64,000 bases of DNA, taken from NCBI GenBank assembly GCA_943736015.1, contig OX031063.1, positions 34,688,172-34,752,171 on the forward strand, read 5' to 3'. The DNA comes from Tridacna crocea (Eukaryota; Mollusca; Bivalvia; Cardiida; Cardiidae). The number at the start of each line of letters is the position of its first letter. Positions within the stretch are counted from its first letter, which is position 1. Positions 49,501-60,696 of this stretch are shown here, piece after piece. Below the pieces are notes generated by a model that did no database searches, was not told the DNA's origin, and saw nothing but the letters and a program-made list of their open reading frames with translations. The translations under genes were made by a program, and so were the position numbers.

Positions 49501-52500
49501 GATTTTAATTGAATACACCTATTTACTAGCTGTAGGAACCTCCAGCTTGACCAAACAAATGACAGAACTAGTGATTGCTTTAAACTAAGGGAACCAAAAT
49601 CGTATAAGGATGTTAGCAAATCGTACTCAAGTGGTCCAAACCAATATTTAAGTAAAAGAAAAGGTAATGAAATGGTACTGCATGTTATATTTACTAACAT
49701 GTATTTAACGGAGTCAAGCCGTCGATAAATTCCTCAACCAAAACTGAAGATCCAGGTTGAATATCCCGAAGCAACTCATTCACAGCATCAACGATAGCAT
49801 TCTCATCAGTTTTACCATGGTAGGAAACCCCGATGCTGCCGTAACATTGCGGACCAGACGGTTTCACCACGACCTACAGAAAATTAACTGAAATATATCG
49901 CACAGTTAGACGTTATCATTTCCTCATGGTCTGAACGTTTAAATGCCTTTGGCATGGCTCAGTAACTGAGTAAATGTAAGATTAAACATACTTGTTAGAA
50001 AAGAGGCTGTACCAGAGATGATACATTGTGGATACCCGCATTTTTCTCCATAATGTGTCCAAAAACGTTCTTTCTCAGAGTCGATATAACACGGGATTGT
50101 GTGGTGAAGCGTCAATGGATGACCTTGCTCATCAAGTCAGATCATTTTGTTTACAAGGGTAGCCGAGAATATCGTTCTTTCTTCCACTTGTATGACATTT
50201 TCCGCGATCTGATTGGATGATATGCCCCGAACATATATTCTTGTACACTGACAAAATCCACATAAAAGCAATTCCCCTTTTGGAAGTCATTACTACATTA
50301 TCAAGACAACATGCAAAATGGCGGCGTCCATCGACTGAGTAGCCTGCATCATATTACTGCTAGTTTCCTTGATAGTTGTAATTAAAGGGGAGAGAATGGA
50401 TTATTTCTTAAAGCAAACGAAAATAGTTACATATATTATCGTTCGTTACTATCACTGTAAAACAAATACATGGGGTTAACACGAGCCATCCTTTCGTCAG
50501 GTAAGAAAATTGTGAAGTGTCGATACTCACATTCGGTACTGTTAGAAGCATAACCTAATGGTCGTTTCAGGCAACTAATGGTCGTTTACTTTTGCCAACA
50601 AGCCATTAAAATGCATTTATCTTACTTACCTTGAAGTTGTTTAAATCCATGTTATAATAAAATACTTCGAATGTCTATCGCAGTGACCACATTAAGTTCA
50701 TTCACCAAAGGGCACTTTTTACTAAGATTTCAGGCTTTAAGACGGAGATTATCCCTTGAATACATGTTGGAATTGAAGAACTTGCAGTATTGAATGCTGT
50801 ATATGGTAAGGTGGCAGGGGACTTGGAAACTTCTTAACGGCTGTGGTGAACCATGTAGACCGAACCTGTTGACATGGTTCACCAAGGCCGTGAACAAGAC
50901 TCCCTGCAAAGTGACCCTATAACTAATACCGTACAGTATGATACAAGTATGTTGGGTACTTGATAACTCTGCTTAGCATCAAAGATTAATTTTGATGCTT
51001 CTGCTGGTAGCTTAGATCAAGATCAGTCTGCACAGCACGCAGATCTACACCGTTCTCTTTTAGGGCAACTGTTTTGACTTCTGGCCATGAATTTGGACAA
51101 AAAAATGGTCTCTTATAGCGACAGATACTAATGTCTGCAGTGCTGTAACAAAAACAGGTTTGTATTATTAAAAAGGTTACATGGCCATAATGTGTTACCT
51201 TGGTGACGTCACTCATCGTGTAACTGTTCAGAAACCCTCGGATTCTCTTATGAATTTCTCCGCCTTCCTTTGTCTCTAGCCTCACAATCGTTATATTTCT
51301 GTGTTTATTTGGAATACCGTAAGTGGGATGATACATAAAAGCCAGGGTGATTGGATACGCCATTCCAACATCCGCCATGATACATCGTGTCCAAACTTTA
51401 TTGTCAATAAGCTCGGATAACTTGACGGAACTGCTGATTGGGCACTCTAAATCATTCTGTGGTGATACAAATAAGAGCTTTGCAAAGCGGCGCATATACA
51501 CCAAAAGGTGCTTGTCAGTGAAATGGGTTAAAATTTAAAACGCCTGCAGATATCAAAATTAACCCATTACCACACGATCCCTACTTTTGACGCCCCTGAG
51601 AAAGAAGCCTTTTGAAAACACTGTAGGAAAAGGAGAAAATGCTGGTGACCAGCATTTCCTCCTTTTCCCACAGTGTTTTCTACCCTTTCCAGAACAAATT
51701 TCAATTTTTCGGTCACCTTTATTTTGTCGTCTGCAAATGCTTTCAATTTGAATCAGTCTTAAATTTTGTCGTGTGGTAAAGAGTTAAAATGAACATCATA
51801 GAGATTCATTGTGGTAAGTTTGAACTTATTCCTATGAAAACAGTAGGAGGAGTTTCGTGTACAAGAAACTGCTAAAGGACGGACAACTGGGACCATAACA
51901 TAATACGGCCCTTCGGGCGTATAAAAAAGTACTTCCGGAGTATGTAAATGCCTGTACGTATTTATATACATGGTTGACATGGGGTGATAGAAAGTAGAAC
52001 TTGAATCTTTATAAAACAGACAAAACAAAAAATCTTCATACACACAACCTTAAACGTCGATTATTTAAACATATAAGAGATTTGAGCCAAAGCTGTATAA
52101 ATCCTCTTCCAACGAATATAAACAGCTTTGATATTGCGTACAGAAGAAAGAAAAGGCGTCACATTCTCTATGCCTGCCAACGAAGTCACCATGATTAGGA
52201 ACCAGGCTTCACGCCGTGTAGAGCCAAACCCAGATCGAATGCTCAAAGCCTTCTGAAACTGGCATACTCGAACGCACTTCGCAAAATCTGTTTATGTCCG
52301 TATTTATTGTTGTAATAGGTAAATTCAATTTCTTCCGTAATAATTTTGCCATAGAAAACTTTGTGAAAACACTCATGAAACAGTACAGATAATGTACATG
52401 GGTTGAGTATGAAATATACGAGTATGTACAAATACTTAGTCTATAATAGCCCGAGGCGCACAAAAATGTCTGCTAGGAGTAAAGAGTAACCATGGAAGAG

Positions 52501-54170
52501 ATGATTTCCTATGGACCAGAACATAAGTAAGGTTAAACGTGGGATCCCACTGTTGCTTTACCTCAAATTTCTCGCCGTCATTTCTCTGTCCTCCTGTGAT
52601 ATTTCCAGTGAAAAAATCCAAAAAGTATGTCACTTTTCGGGGTGGTTTAAACACATCAATATAGGACTGTCCATTTTTGTGAAAAGTTATTGCTTTTGTC
52701 ACCCATAACCCACTGGAGCAATAATGTCCCCCCTCGTCCTTTTTAGACAACCAGGTTGTTGACAAGATAAGATGGAATGTATCGGGTGCTTGCTTGCCAC
52801 CTTGTGTAAATGAAGGACAATGGCAAATAAATTGTGATGATGATCTAAACCAAACGGCACTATATTATTGTTGAATTGCTTTTAGTCTATACTCTTTCTA
52901 TGCATACGCATCTCATGACACTGAATCAGTGGTTACTGAAAGAGAATCTGTTTTAGATCTGAGAACGTCACAGTCGAAAATTTATCAAGATACATTTGAA
53001 TTAGTATAAGAATAACATCGAAAGAAATCATTGTTACAAAAAGTTTGTAAAGTGGTATTCTGGATTAAAAGTGTTGTCTGTATGTGATATGTCAAAATGT
53101 TTACCTTCAAGAAGTAATCCAACAATTTCACAAGGCGAGGCCAAGATGGCTGCAGTCACATGTTCTGCATTATTGGTATGTCTCGGAGTAAGTGTACGGT
53201 CTATCGTTTCCGGGTGCCCCGTCTCTAGCAGTGTATATTGTAGGGAGTCATAGTAATCTCTCACGTAACGGTCTTCAGCCTGCTTCTGTTTGTTAGAAGC
53301 ATAATTATTTTACAGGTCGTAGATAGCAGCAATACTAATATTTCGTAGTATTACTTCAAAAACCTCGTAACTAAAGGTTGTTTTAAGCCGTAGTTACGAG
53401 GTTTTTGAAGTAAAGCGGCGATTTACTTCGTGCTTTTCGGCAGTTCATCGAGAAATAATAGTGGATTATGATTCAATATTTCATGGTTACGACCAATGAA
53501 GAATAAATATTTCATATTTCTAATTCTTCAGTTGAGGGCGGAGACAATAGTTCCTGCTCAGTAGTTACCCAAGGAAATCAGACGGCAAAGTGACGTTTTG
53601 CCCAAGATTGTAACGTGTTGTTATGTGGGAGGGGCACGCTACAGTAAATCACTGAAAACAACTGTTCTTGATTTTGTCCAAAGTCCCAACAAAAAAGTTT
53701 TAAGTATGAAGTAAAAGGAACATAGACTTGTTCGGTGAAAGATCGAAATTTGTTCATCTCGTGAACATCATTGGCTTTGCCACTCGTGAAAATATTACTG
53801 ATGATGTTCACTCGATGAAGCGAAATTCTATTTTTGACAAAAAAATAAAAAAACGAATCTTCTGTATGTATCATCCGTATAAATATATCAACATTTTCAG
53901 CGACAAAAGTACAAACGACCGCTTTCAAAAACTGAAAAAACACACACATACACGTTTCACATCTTGATTAAACGTTATGAAGGTATACGATAAAAATTTT
54001 AATCACTTACATCTTTGTGATCAATTCCTGCAGGCGCCAAATCAACGTCTGTATTCCATAAAGGTATGAACGCACCGTGAGCCTTCGAGTACTGCTCTCC
54101 CAAAGCTTCAAACCTTTCCTGGAAACTCGTCATCATGAACTGAGTGCAGATGTCCAAATACACGAGGGCG
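40600..54170 (-). CDS. CARNS1-like: carnosine synthase-like ATP-grasp ligase, copy B (all recognised exons open)
   Basis: Exons in transcript order: 54170-54011, 53285-53105, 52800-52562, 51510-51199, 49873-49699, 48666-48566, 48087-47856, 47069-46929, 46480-46320, 44339-44117, 43699-43537, 43056-42773, 42056-41970, 41084-40600. All have GT-AG borders and join in phase without a stop. From the first ATG in exon 1 the protein is 969 residues, close to the long vertebrate CARNS1 form (about 950). In vertebrates the enzyme joins beta-alanine and L-histidine to carnosine with ATP, in the cytosol. Motifs: VVVKPSG...GSIGV (about 287-302), FPAIVKLEHG (688-697), EHDVDVVIF (750-758), EINARMGG (830-837). 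An upstream exon is possible because the frame stays open before the first ATG. The exact dipeptide made in molluscs is inferred. Confidence 0.85.
41970..42056 (-). CDS. copy B exon 13 (87 bases)
   Basis: Encodes ETCAQMPSSLPKDKQAQLVA and then AAYQCCVELG. The short exon bridges the two ATP-grasp exons and matches the family segment between the aspartate strand and the FNVELK strand. Acceptor CCAACAG, donor GTAAGG, phase 1 at both ends. Confidence 0.8.
42773..43056 (-). CDS. copy B exon 12, ATP-grasp nucleotide-binding exon
   Basis: Encodes residues 685-779, with IEFPAIVKLEHGSSAVGVKL, FPGIGLGFDNTLLVMDYH and EHDVDVVIF. These match the order of the carnosine synthase ATP-grasp domain as I know it from vertebrates. 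Acceptor TTTAAG, donor GTAAAT. Confidence 0.85.
44971..45169. mobile_element. foldback MITE (GTATTCACCAACC family), copy B
   Basis: Counterpart of 8818-9029 with a tight loop and nearly perfect arms beginning GGGCCCGTATTCACC. It predates the duplication because both copies share the site. Confidence 0.85.
49251..49675 (-). mobile_element. B-only LINE 3' tail with 8-base target duplication
   Basis: Flanked by TACTGCAT at 49243-49250 and 49676-49683; copy A has the word once. Read on the minus strand it ends GAATAAAATGTTTAAACTAA. The frame at 49398-49700 is not recognised as a domain. 5'-truncated insertion by target-primed reverse transcription fits best. Confidence 0.65.
49699..49873 (-). 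CDS. copy B exon 5, ATP-grasp-like loop exon
   Basis: Single copy here, unlike the tandem pair in A. Encodes VVVKPSGPQCYGSIGVSYHG and ends VLVEEFIDGLTPLNT. Acceptor CTGTAG, donor GTTAGT. It lies 23 bases from a B-only LINE tail in the adjacent intron. Confidence 0.75.
51199..51510 (-). CDS. copy B exon 4 (open counterpart of the stopped exon in A)
   Basis: Encodes HLLVYMRRFAKLLFVSPQND and onward through MADVGMAYPITLAFMYHPTY, 104 codons, phase 0 at both ends. The glutamine codon CAG here is TAG in copy A. A TTAA-type MITE unique to B begins 49 bases upstream of the exon in the preceding intron. Confidence 0.8.
51559..51787. mobile_element. TTAA-type MITE, intact, B-only
   Basis: TTAA at 51559-51562 and 51784-51787, with ends CCCATTACCACACGATCC and GTCGTGTGGTAAAGAG as inverted repeats and a core hairpin GGAGAAAATGCTGGTGACC with its complement. 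Copy A has a single TTAA in the same context (about 16744-16749). TTAA targeting with CCC ends is the hallmark of piggyBac-type transposition. Confidence 0.9.
53340..53444. mobile_element. B-only hairpin element
   Basis: Arms TTACTTCAAAAACCTCGTAA and its complement enclose GGTTGTTTTAAGCC. Absent from copy A at about 18320. Related to 29495 and 37150. Confidence 0.7.
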
Positions 54171-54383
54171 CTGTTGGAAAAGGGCTTTTAATTTGTGTCC
54201 AAATGGCATAAAGTACCGAGCAAGTGATCACGAAATCATAGATACAAAAAATCGAGTCAATCTTAAAACTGATTGAGTCTTGAAGTAGACTGGTCGTTTG
54301 ACCAAATGCAGCCTTTCGGGACTTCTTCAAGATGCAATAATTACATTTTAATCACATTTTACTTAACATGAATCGTAGATATG

Positions 54384-54646
54384 TGGCTTGCAAACACGCG
54401 GAAAGGAGCATGCTGACATTTGCGTAAAGTGTCGTCTCAGATCAGCCTGCGCAGTCGACGCAGGCTAATCTGAGACGGCACTTTACGCCAACACTAGATT
54501 TTGTCTTACAGTAGACTTGTGGGAAACAGAAAATCACATACGATCGGAAAGTGCCGTCTCGGATCAGCTTGCGCAGACTGCACATGCTGATCCGAGACGA
54601 CACCTTACGCATATGTTCGAATGCCCCTTTTCGCGTGTGGAAGGCC
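54384..54646. mobile_element. CACGCG-family MITE shared by both copies (B)
   Basis: Counterpart of 19761-20023, with both hairpins intact. It lies about 210 bases upstream of exon 1 of the copy B gene. Confidence 0.8.
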
Positions 54647-54929
54647 ATAAAGTTATGAGCCTTGCTCTGGTAAACCAAGGCTTAATTCATTTTCACGATG
54701 CATGTTACAAAGCATTTTAGAAAAGTAATACACGCTAATATAGTGCGTTTTATCTGACAACCTAGTGAACTATGAGATACACTGACCTTTTTACATGGCG
54801 AAAATCTAACAAAATCTAAAAGTTTATCTATATTTTGTCACATGACTGTATCACTTTATCAACAATTTCTTCCAGGAAGAGTGCTGTTTGTATGTATGTC
54901 TGCCCGCCCTCCCGCTTAATCATTCTTCC

Positions 54930-55025
54930 GTCTGTCTGTCCGTCCGTCCGTCCGTCCGTCCGTCCTTCCGTCCTTCCTTCCTTCCTTCCTTCCTTCCTTC
55001 CTTCCTTCCTTCATTCCTTCATTCA
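54930..55025. repeat. compound microsatellite, copy B
   Basis: Same order of four-base repeats as at 20254 but shorter TCCG and longer TTCC runs. Open frames here on both strands are artefacts of the repeats. Confidence 0.9.
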
Positions 55026-55433
55026 TTCCTCTTTATTTTTTCTTCCGTTGTTGTTCTATAGTAACATCTTGCTAATTCGAGCACTGATATAAAAGAGAAT
55101 TTAATTCGAATTTTAGGTACATTCGAAAAACCCATGTATTACTTCAAGGAGCGCGAGTAGTATATCTTTATTTTTTTTAATTATAGTTAATTGATGTCAT
55201 TGATAGATCTGTTGTTCCGGTTTCTTTTTAACTTCTAGACTCACGTGACTCAAGGACTTGATAGTGAGGATCAAACTCAGTCTGCACAAAAAGTGCTGTC
55301 TGATCCGGAATCTAAACTATTCAATACGAAGATATTTTCCCCCAAATACAATAGAGAAACCTGAAATAATAAAAACAGAGATTTTACTCTCGACTGAAAG
55401 TTTAATCTAATTTGTTTGGTAGGTGTGGGGTTT

Positions 55434-56334
55434 AAACAAACTATATTTTATTTCATGGGTCTATTTTTAGAAATGTTATGGGTAAAGAAATGACTTAATT
55501 TAAGCTGGGGTGGAGGGATTATTTCCCCGTTATAGTGAATGTTTTTCTCCTGCCGAAAATCTGAAACTACTTTGTTTTTGAAAATATCGGTTAACTGGTA
55601 ATTGACTTGAGATCACTTGTTTTAAAAGTGGCATTTGTTGGCAAAATTATCAGAGGAAATTTAATATATGATTTAATTCATCAGCTTGTGGTTAATATGG
55701 GGAGGTATTTCATACTTTCCAGTAGGATATCGAGAAATAGCACTATAATATAAGCTTCGCTTTCGTTCTGATCCATTTCGTCAGTAATTGTTTGTTAATT
55801 TGTTGATTTGTCTTTAAATCTTTGTAATTACATGTAATTGATGAATAAAATATGTTTAAACCAAATATTTTTCCACCTAACACTGGTACCACCAGTGAAA
55901 ATACCAATTTTCACGCTCTTGTTGCCTAGGTAAACTGCGCGTGCCTCACAACCAGATGGGAACTATGACGTCATATATCTTACATTTCGCACTTGTAATG
56001 CGTTGCTATGCGGGGAGGGATACGCCATGGGGAATAAAGGAAAATAACTCTACTGGATTTTGATAAAGCTTTTTCCAGAAAGGATTAAAAGCACGAAATA
56101 AATAGATTTTTTGTCACTCGTGCCTGCGCCACTCATGAAAATATTACCGATGGTATTCACTCGATGAAATGAATTTCGATCTTTCACCGAAAAAGATAAC
56201 CAAATATCCTCTATATATTTGCTTCAAAAGGAGAGATCCGCGAAAATAACGAATGCCTTACGGCACTCGTTAGTTTCTCATACATTTCCCTTTTTTCGGC
56301 AAATATTTCCCCATATTAACCACAAGCTGATAAA
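55434..56334. other. B-only block replacing about 325 bases of A
   Basis: Flanks match A at 20809 and 21134 but the interior does not. It contains a LINE-like tail ending AATAAAATATGTTTAAACCA at about 55865. No gene recognised. Either several insertions or a deletion in A. Confidence 0.5.
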
Positions 56335-58169
56335 CTCAAAGGTTAGAAAATGTTGGAAGAAGGATAAAATTGTCGCTTCTTCCAACAATGTTTCGAAAAT
56401 TCCTATACAGTCTGATGATCGTAAAAGCAAGTGTTGGATTGGTTAAGACAACATGTCGCATAATTATTTGAATAATCAAATTTCATATAATTTAAATCCA
56501 AAATGTTGCTGTTATCAAGTAATGATTGCTTTTCCAATTAAATGCTTCTACCGCTACAAAAACAATGCAGTTTCGCAACGGTTCCTCAGCAGAATGAAAA
56601 CACAGAAAAGAAAACATAATGTAAAGTAGTGGGCACTTTGGATCAGAGATCAGGCTGCGCATAATCTGCGGTCTAATCTTGATCCACTCCGCCCGTTAAA
56701 CCTCATTATGTCTTCCATATTAAGAAAAAAGAAAATTTACATATTAATCTACCTGTAAAAAAATCTAGTCTTTATGACTTATTTACGTTTTCTCTTACTA
56801 ATTTATCGTAGCTTCCTCCTTTTGCGAGTCTCTTTTATTAAAAGAAAAAGTGACTTTCACGTCCATCGCCTAAAAAGAAACTCCAAACAAATGCGTTCAC
56901 TCTATCATTATATTCACCGAAATCCAGCGCAAGCCAGATAGGCGCTCATTATAAGATACATTTTTTTTTTTTGTTCATGTATGAAAACGGATGTGACGGT
57001 GATATATCGATATAAAGAAAAGAAAAAAAAGTACTGAAAGTGCTGGAACCCGATTTGGTGCTAGTTTACAAGTTGAACACCACTTAACAATGTTGTTTAG
57101 GAAAGCAGCCTAATGAATGGGAAAAAAGAATTAGTAAATTAAACTCCTGGAGAGCATGATCAGGCGCACATGCCGCCGCGATGTAGGATACGAGTAGTTT
57201 TGCACGCAATATTTGAATTTTTGGGTCGCAGAATGCTTTGAATAAGTAACGTTTTCATATATGTGATATTCCCACTGAGGACATGATAGCTATATCTCGA
57301 GGAATTTGTTTCTTGAGAGATTTTTTTTTTTAAATTACGTATATATATATATATACAACATTAGACTATTTCTCTGTGAAATTCTAGCTAAAGTCATTGG
57401 TAAAAAATACCAATTCATGTCAGCCTGTGCAGTTCGTGCAGGCTGACCTCGTTCCAAACCCTATGTCATAGGTGACTTTTTTGCAAGTCACAGATCCATT
57501 TTACCCTATGGCTAAGTCAGTTGTAAGACAAAAAGGATCCGTATTACGCAAAGGATAGTTTTATAAAGTATATGACAGAGGTGCAACACTCTCTGTCCTA
57601 CATGTTAATTACGTACATTTTTCACTGAAGACCCCTTTCTCTCCGCACAAACATGCAAATATTATATCATCGAGATTTATCAAACGTTATCTGTAAGTGG
57701 CATTTTGAGTTGAAGTTTAAGTGGTCCTGAAGATTAAGTTGATCTGAAGGGGATCTGAATATTTCCTCAAAGTTTCATACTTTCATATCATTTATCAACA
57801 AATATTGATACTTAAGCTCAGTCGTGAATACATTTGTTACATGATTCAGTAAATATTGCGTAACGAAACTTTCAATATGATTACCCCACTGTGGTGGAAC
57901 ATAATACTGTTGCCCCAATTGCATATGGGTGTATGCCTCTGTTTATGACAATATTATTTATGCCTCAATGGAATAAATGTGGTTCATTTAGGAAATTATT
58001 TCTTTATAGGAAACAATTTATGGGTTTATCAATCATGGACCCAAACTCGTAATTTTGCAGTATTAAAATAAGCAAGGAACCCAGTTGTTGCTTTCGGATC
58101 TACTTGTTTCAAATGGTTATGAGCTAAAACAGCTAAAGAAGTATGAAAAAAAAACTATCAGAATTATCC

Positions 58170-58805
58170 TGTTGTAATGCACAGGCTGACATTGTTCGCT
58201 TCACATCCGCTATCATAATAGAAGGAATAAACTATAACTATTCTTCAATATCAAAGAGGAGCCAGCACCACCTTTTAATTAGCCATAGCTCCCAGCCAGG
58301 GTGTCGGTATTGTTTAGTTACAACAACCCACAGTGTCATCAGGTGGAAAGACTAGAACGGTACACCCGGCTAACGCTTGTGTATCAACGAATTATCATCG
58401 GTGCACATCTCTTGTATAAAAAGGCGTTACTGAAAATCATCAGCACTTTAGTTTAGGTCAACCGCTAGCATTTTGTCCAAAATTGGATTTAAACGTGGGC
58501 ACTACCTCATGATCTGGCCTCCTTACCGCGGTAAAACTGGAATAGCATTTGGCATGTCTTCACCAACCATTTTTGAGTGGCAATATTTGTCAAAATCTCA
58601 GGATTTTTTTTTTTAAGTTCGAAGTAACTTAAGCACATGATTCAGCAAAACATAACTGGAATTAAATTCTAAACCGCGATTTAGGATTTAGGATGAGTGT
58701 GCAATGTGGAACGGTTCATGAATAAGGTCTCTGGAAGTATAAGGTAATATTTTTGTTGAGTAAAACCATTGCAGGATAACAGCATCCTCTCACTAGAGAT
58801 CCATT
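58170..58805. other. B-only block of about 635 bases
   Basis: Copy A jumps from the matching left flank (about 23000) to CCATTACAATGGTTATAGAT. The block contains a partial GTATTCACCAACC-type arm at about 58560 and a short frame with no recognised domain. Confidence 0.55.
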
Positions 58806-59081
58806 ACAATGGTTATAGATGTAAAAAAAAACATTAACAGGACTTTTAGTGTACAAATCCGGTTAAACCGTTATAACATCTGTTGCAGAATTTCTCATGT
58901 GAGGAATTACGTTACTATCTGCATGGCTTCTTAAAGGAAGTTAAGCCAAAACAACATCCGGTCTATGAGAAGGTTAACGCTCTTCGTGAGTTTAAGATCC
59001 AGGTTATGCCAATATAATGGTTATTTTTATCGGCAGAAATTGGGACCAATACAATTCAAATTTTACAGAGGGAGCCGGTGT

Positions 59082-59330
59082 AATGCAGAGAAATGACCCT
59101 GATTACAAAATGACCCACGGTCATTTCTCGACATAGAATAATGACCCATGGGTCATTTCTCTACGTCGAGAAATGATCCATGGGTCATTTTTCGACGTAG
59201 AATAATGACCCGGGTCATTTTTCTACGTCGAAAAATGACCCATGGGTCATTCCTCTACGTCGAGAAATGACCCGGGGGGTCATTTTGTAATGGGGGTCAT
59301 TTTTCTACATTACACAGGCACTGAGGTTCA
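59082..59330. mobile_element. B-only foldback of nested GAAATGACCC palindromes
   Basis: Ends GTGTAATGCAGAGAAATGAC and GGTCATTTTTCTACATTACA are inverted. The interior is a run of units about 30-35 bases long centred on AATGACCCATGGGTCATT and CTACGTCGA, each itself a palindrome. Copy A lacks it at about 23232. Confidence 0.75.
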
Positions 59331-60431
59331 TACGTGTAACTTTACGTTCCTTTGAGTGCAGTACTATGTAATCATTACATACTTCGATAGTGTCCCTATG
59401 TATTTGCACTGGATGCAAGTATGCAATATTTATTCATATTGCACATGTCATATTACATAGTTTAGAGCTTTTCTTTTTTCACGTACGTTGCTAAGTACGG
59501 AACTATTTCAAAACCCGGCATTTCAATTATATCTAAATATGAACGGCCGCCATTTTGAAAAAAATCAGCATCAGACATCAAGATTTACAAACTTTTCAAA
59601 GCATTGTTCTTATTAAAAACGTGATAAATAAACAGAATATTTGTTTCCCGAATGACAGTCACTACAAAATTATGAGAAAATGTCTAACGAACATAGATAT
59701 CGACGATGAATTTTTAAGCGATGAAAAGGATTCTATCTTGTCGCCATCTTGTTTGTTTACATACCATTAGCAACGATAACGTCATTACACTGAAACTTCC
59801 GCGAAAGCAAAAAAAAATATCTCGACGCTTTTTGAGTGAATAAGGCTGTTTTCGATAAAATTATACTGTTCAATCACGGAAAGTTATGTAAACAATACCA
59901 AAGTATATAATAAAAAGGGTATTGCACTTGTATGGGAATATATTGTGTTGTATTCGTTCTTTTGGCGTTGTCGTGCAACTCTGCCAAAGAACTCGTTCAA
60001 CACAATATTTTCCCATACAAGTGCAATAACCTATGTTATACTTTTTAGATGGAGTAATGAAAGATGAGATTGTACGTGATAGATAGCTTCATGATGGCGG
60101 ATATTTTATGTGGCAATCCTTTCTTAACCCTGTTACTTCTTACCAAACGAAAATATTTTAGACTGTCCCAAATCAGAAGCGTTTGCGGACAACAGATTAA
60201 ACATCCCTCGAAATCTAGAATCTTGCTTTCAAAGTATGTGGAAAAAGGGGAAAAAACACTGGTTACCAGCACCTCACAATGTTTTCCAAAGCATTCTTTG
60301 CTAAAGTCAACCACTCTGGGAATAGCTTGATAAAAGACTAAGCCGAAAATAAATGAAACAGACTGCACTGTTGCAAAAACGAGGGGATAAAGCATCTCCG
60401 TGATGCATACAAAGCAAACCATCTAAATAAT

Positions 60432-60696
60432 TGGCTTACAACACGCAAAAAGGGGCACTCGGACATTTGCGTAAAGTGTCGTCTCGGATCAGCCTGCGCA
60501 GTCCGCGCAGGCTAATCCGAGACGGCACTTTATGCTTACATTAGAATTTGCCCTCTAGTAGACTTCCGCAAACAGAAAAAAAAATCATATAAACGGAAAG
60601 TACCGTCTTGGATTAGCCTGCGCGGACTTCGCAGACTGATTCGAGACGACAGTTTACGCAGATGTTCGAATGTCCCTTTTCGCGTGTTGCAAGCCA
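60432..60696. mobile_element. CACGCG-family MITE shared by both copies (B)
   Basis: Counterpart of 24353-24616, with similar divergence to the surrounding DNA. Confidence 0.8.

Noticed and set aside
54835-55092. Frame rich in SVRPSVRPS repeats
   Set aside because: Produced by the four-base repeat array, with no codon constraint.
60045-60422. 125-residue minus-strand frame, also open in copy A (23966-24235)
   Set aside because: It overlaps an old TTAA-type MITE and unspliced flanks; no domain recognised, and it is shared only because of the duplication.
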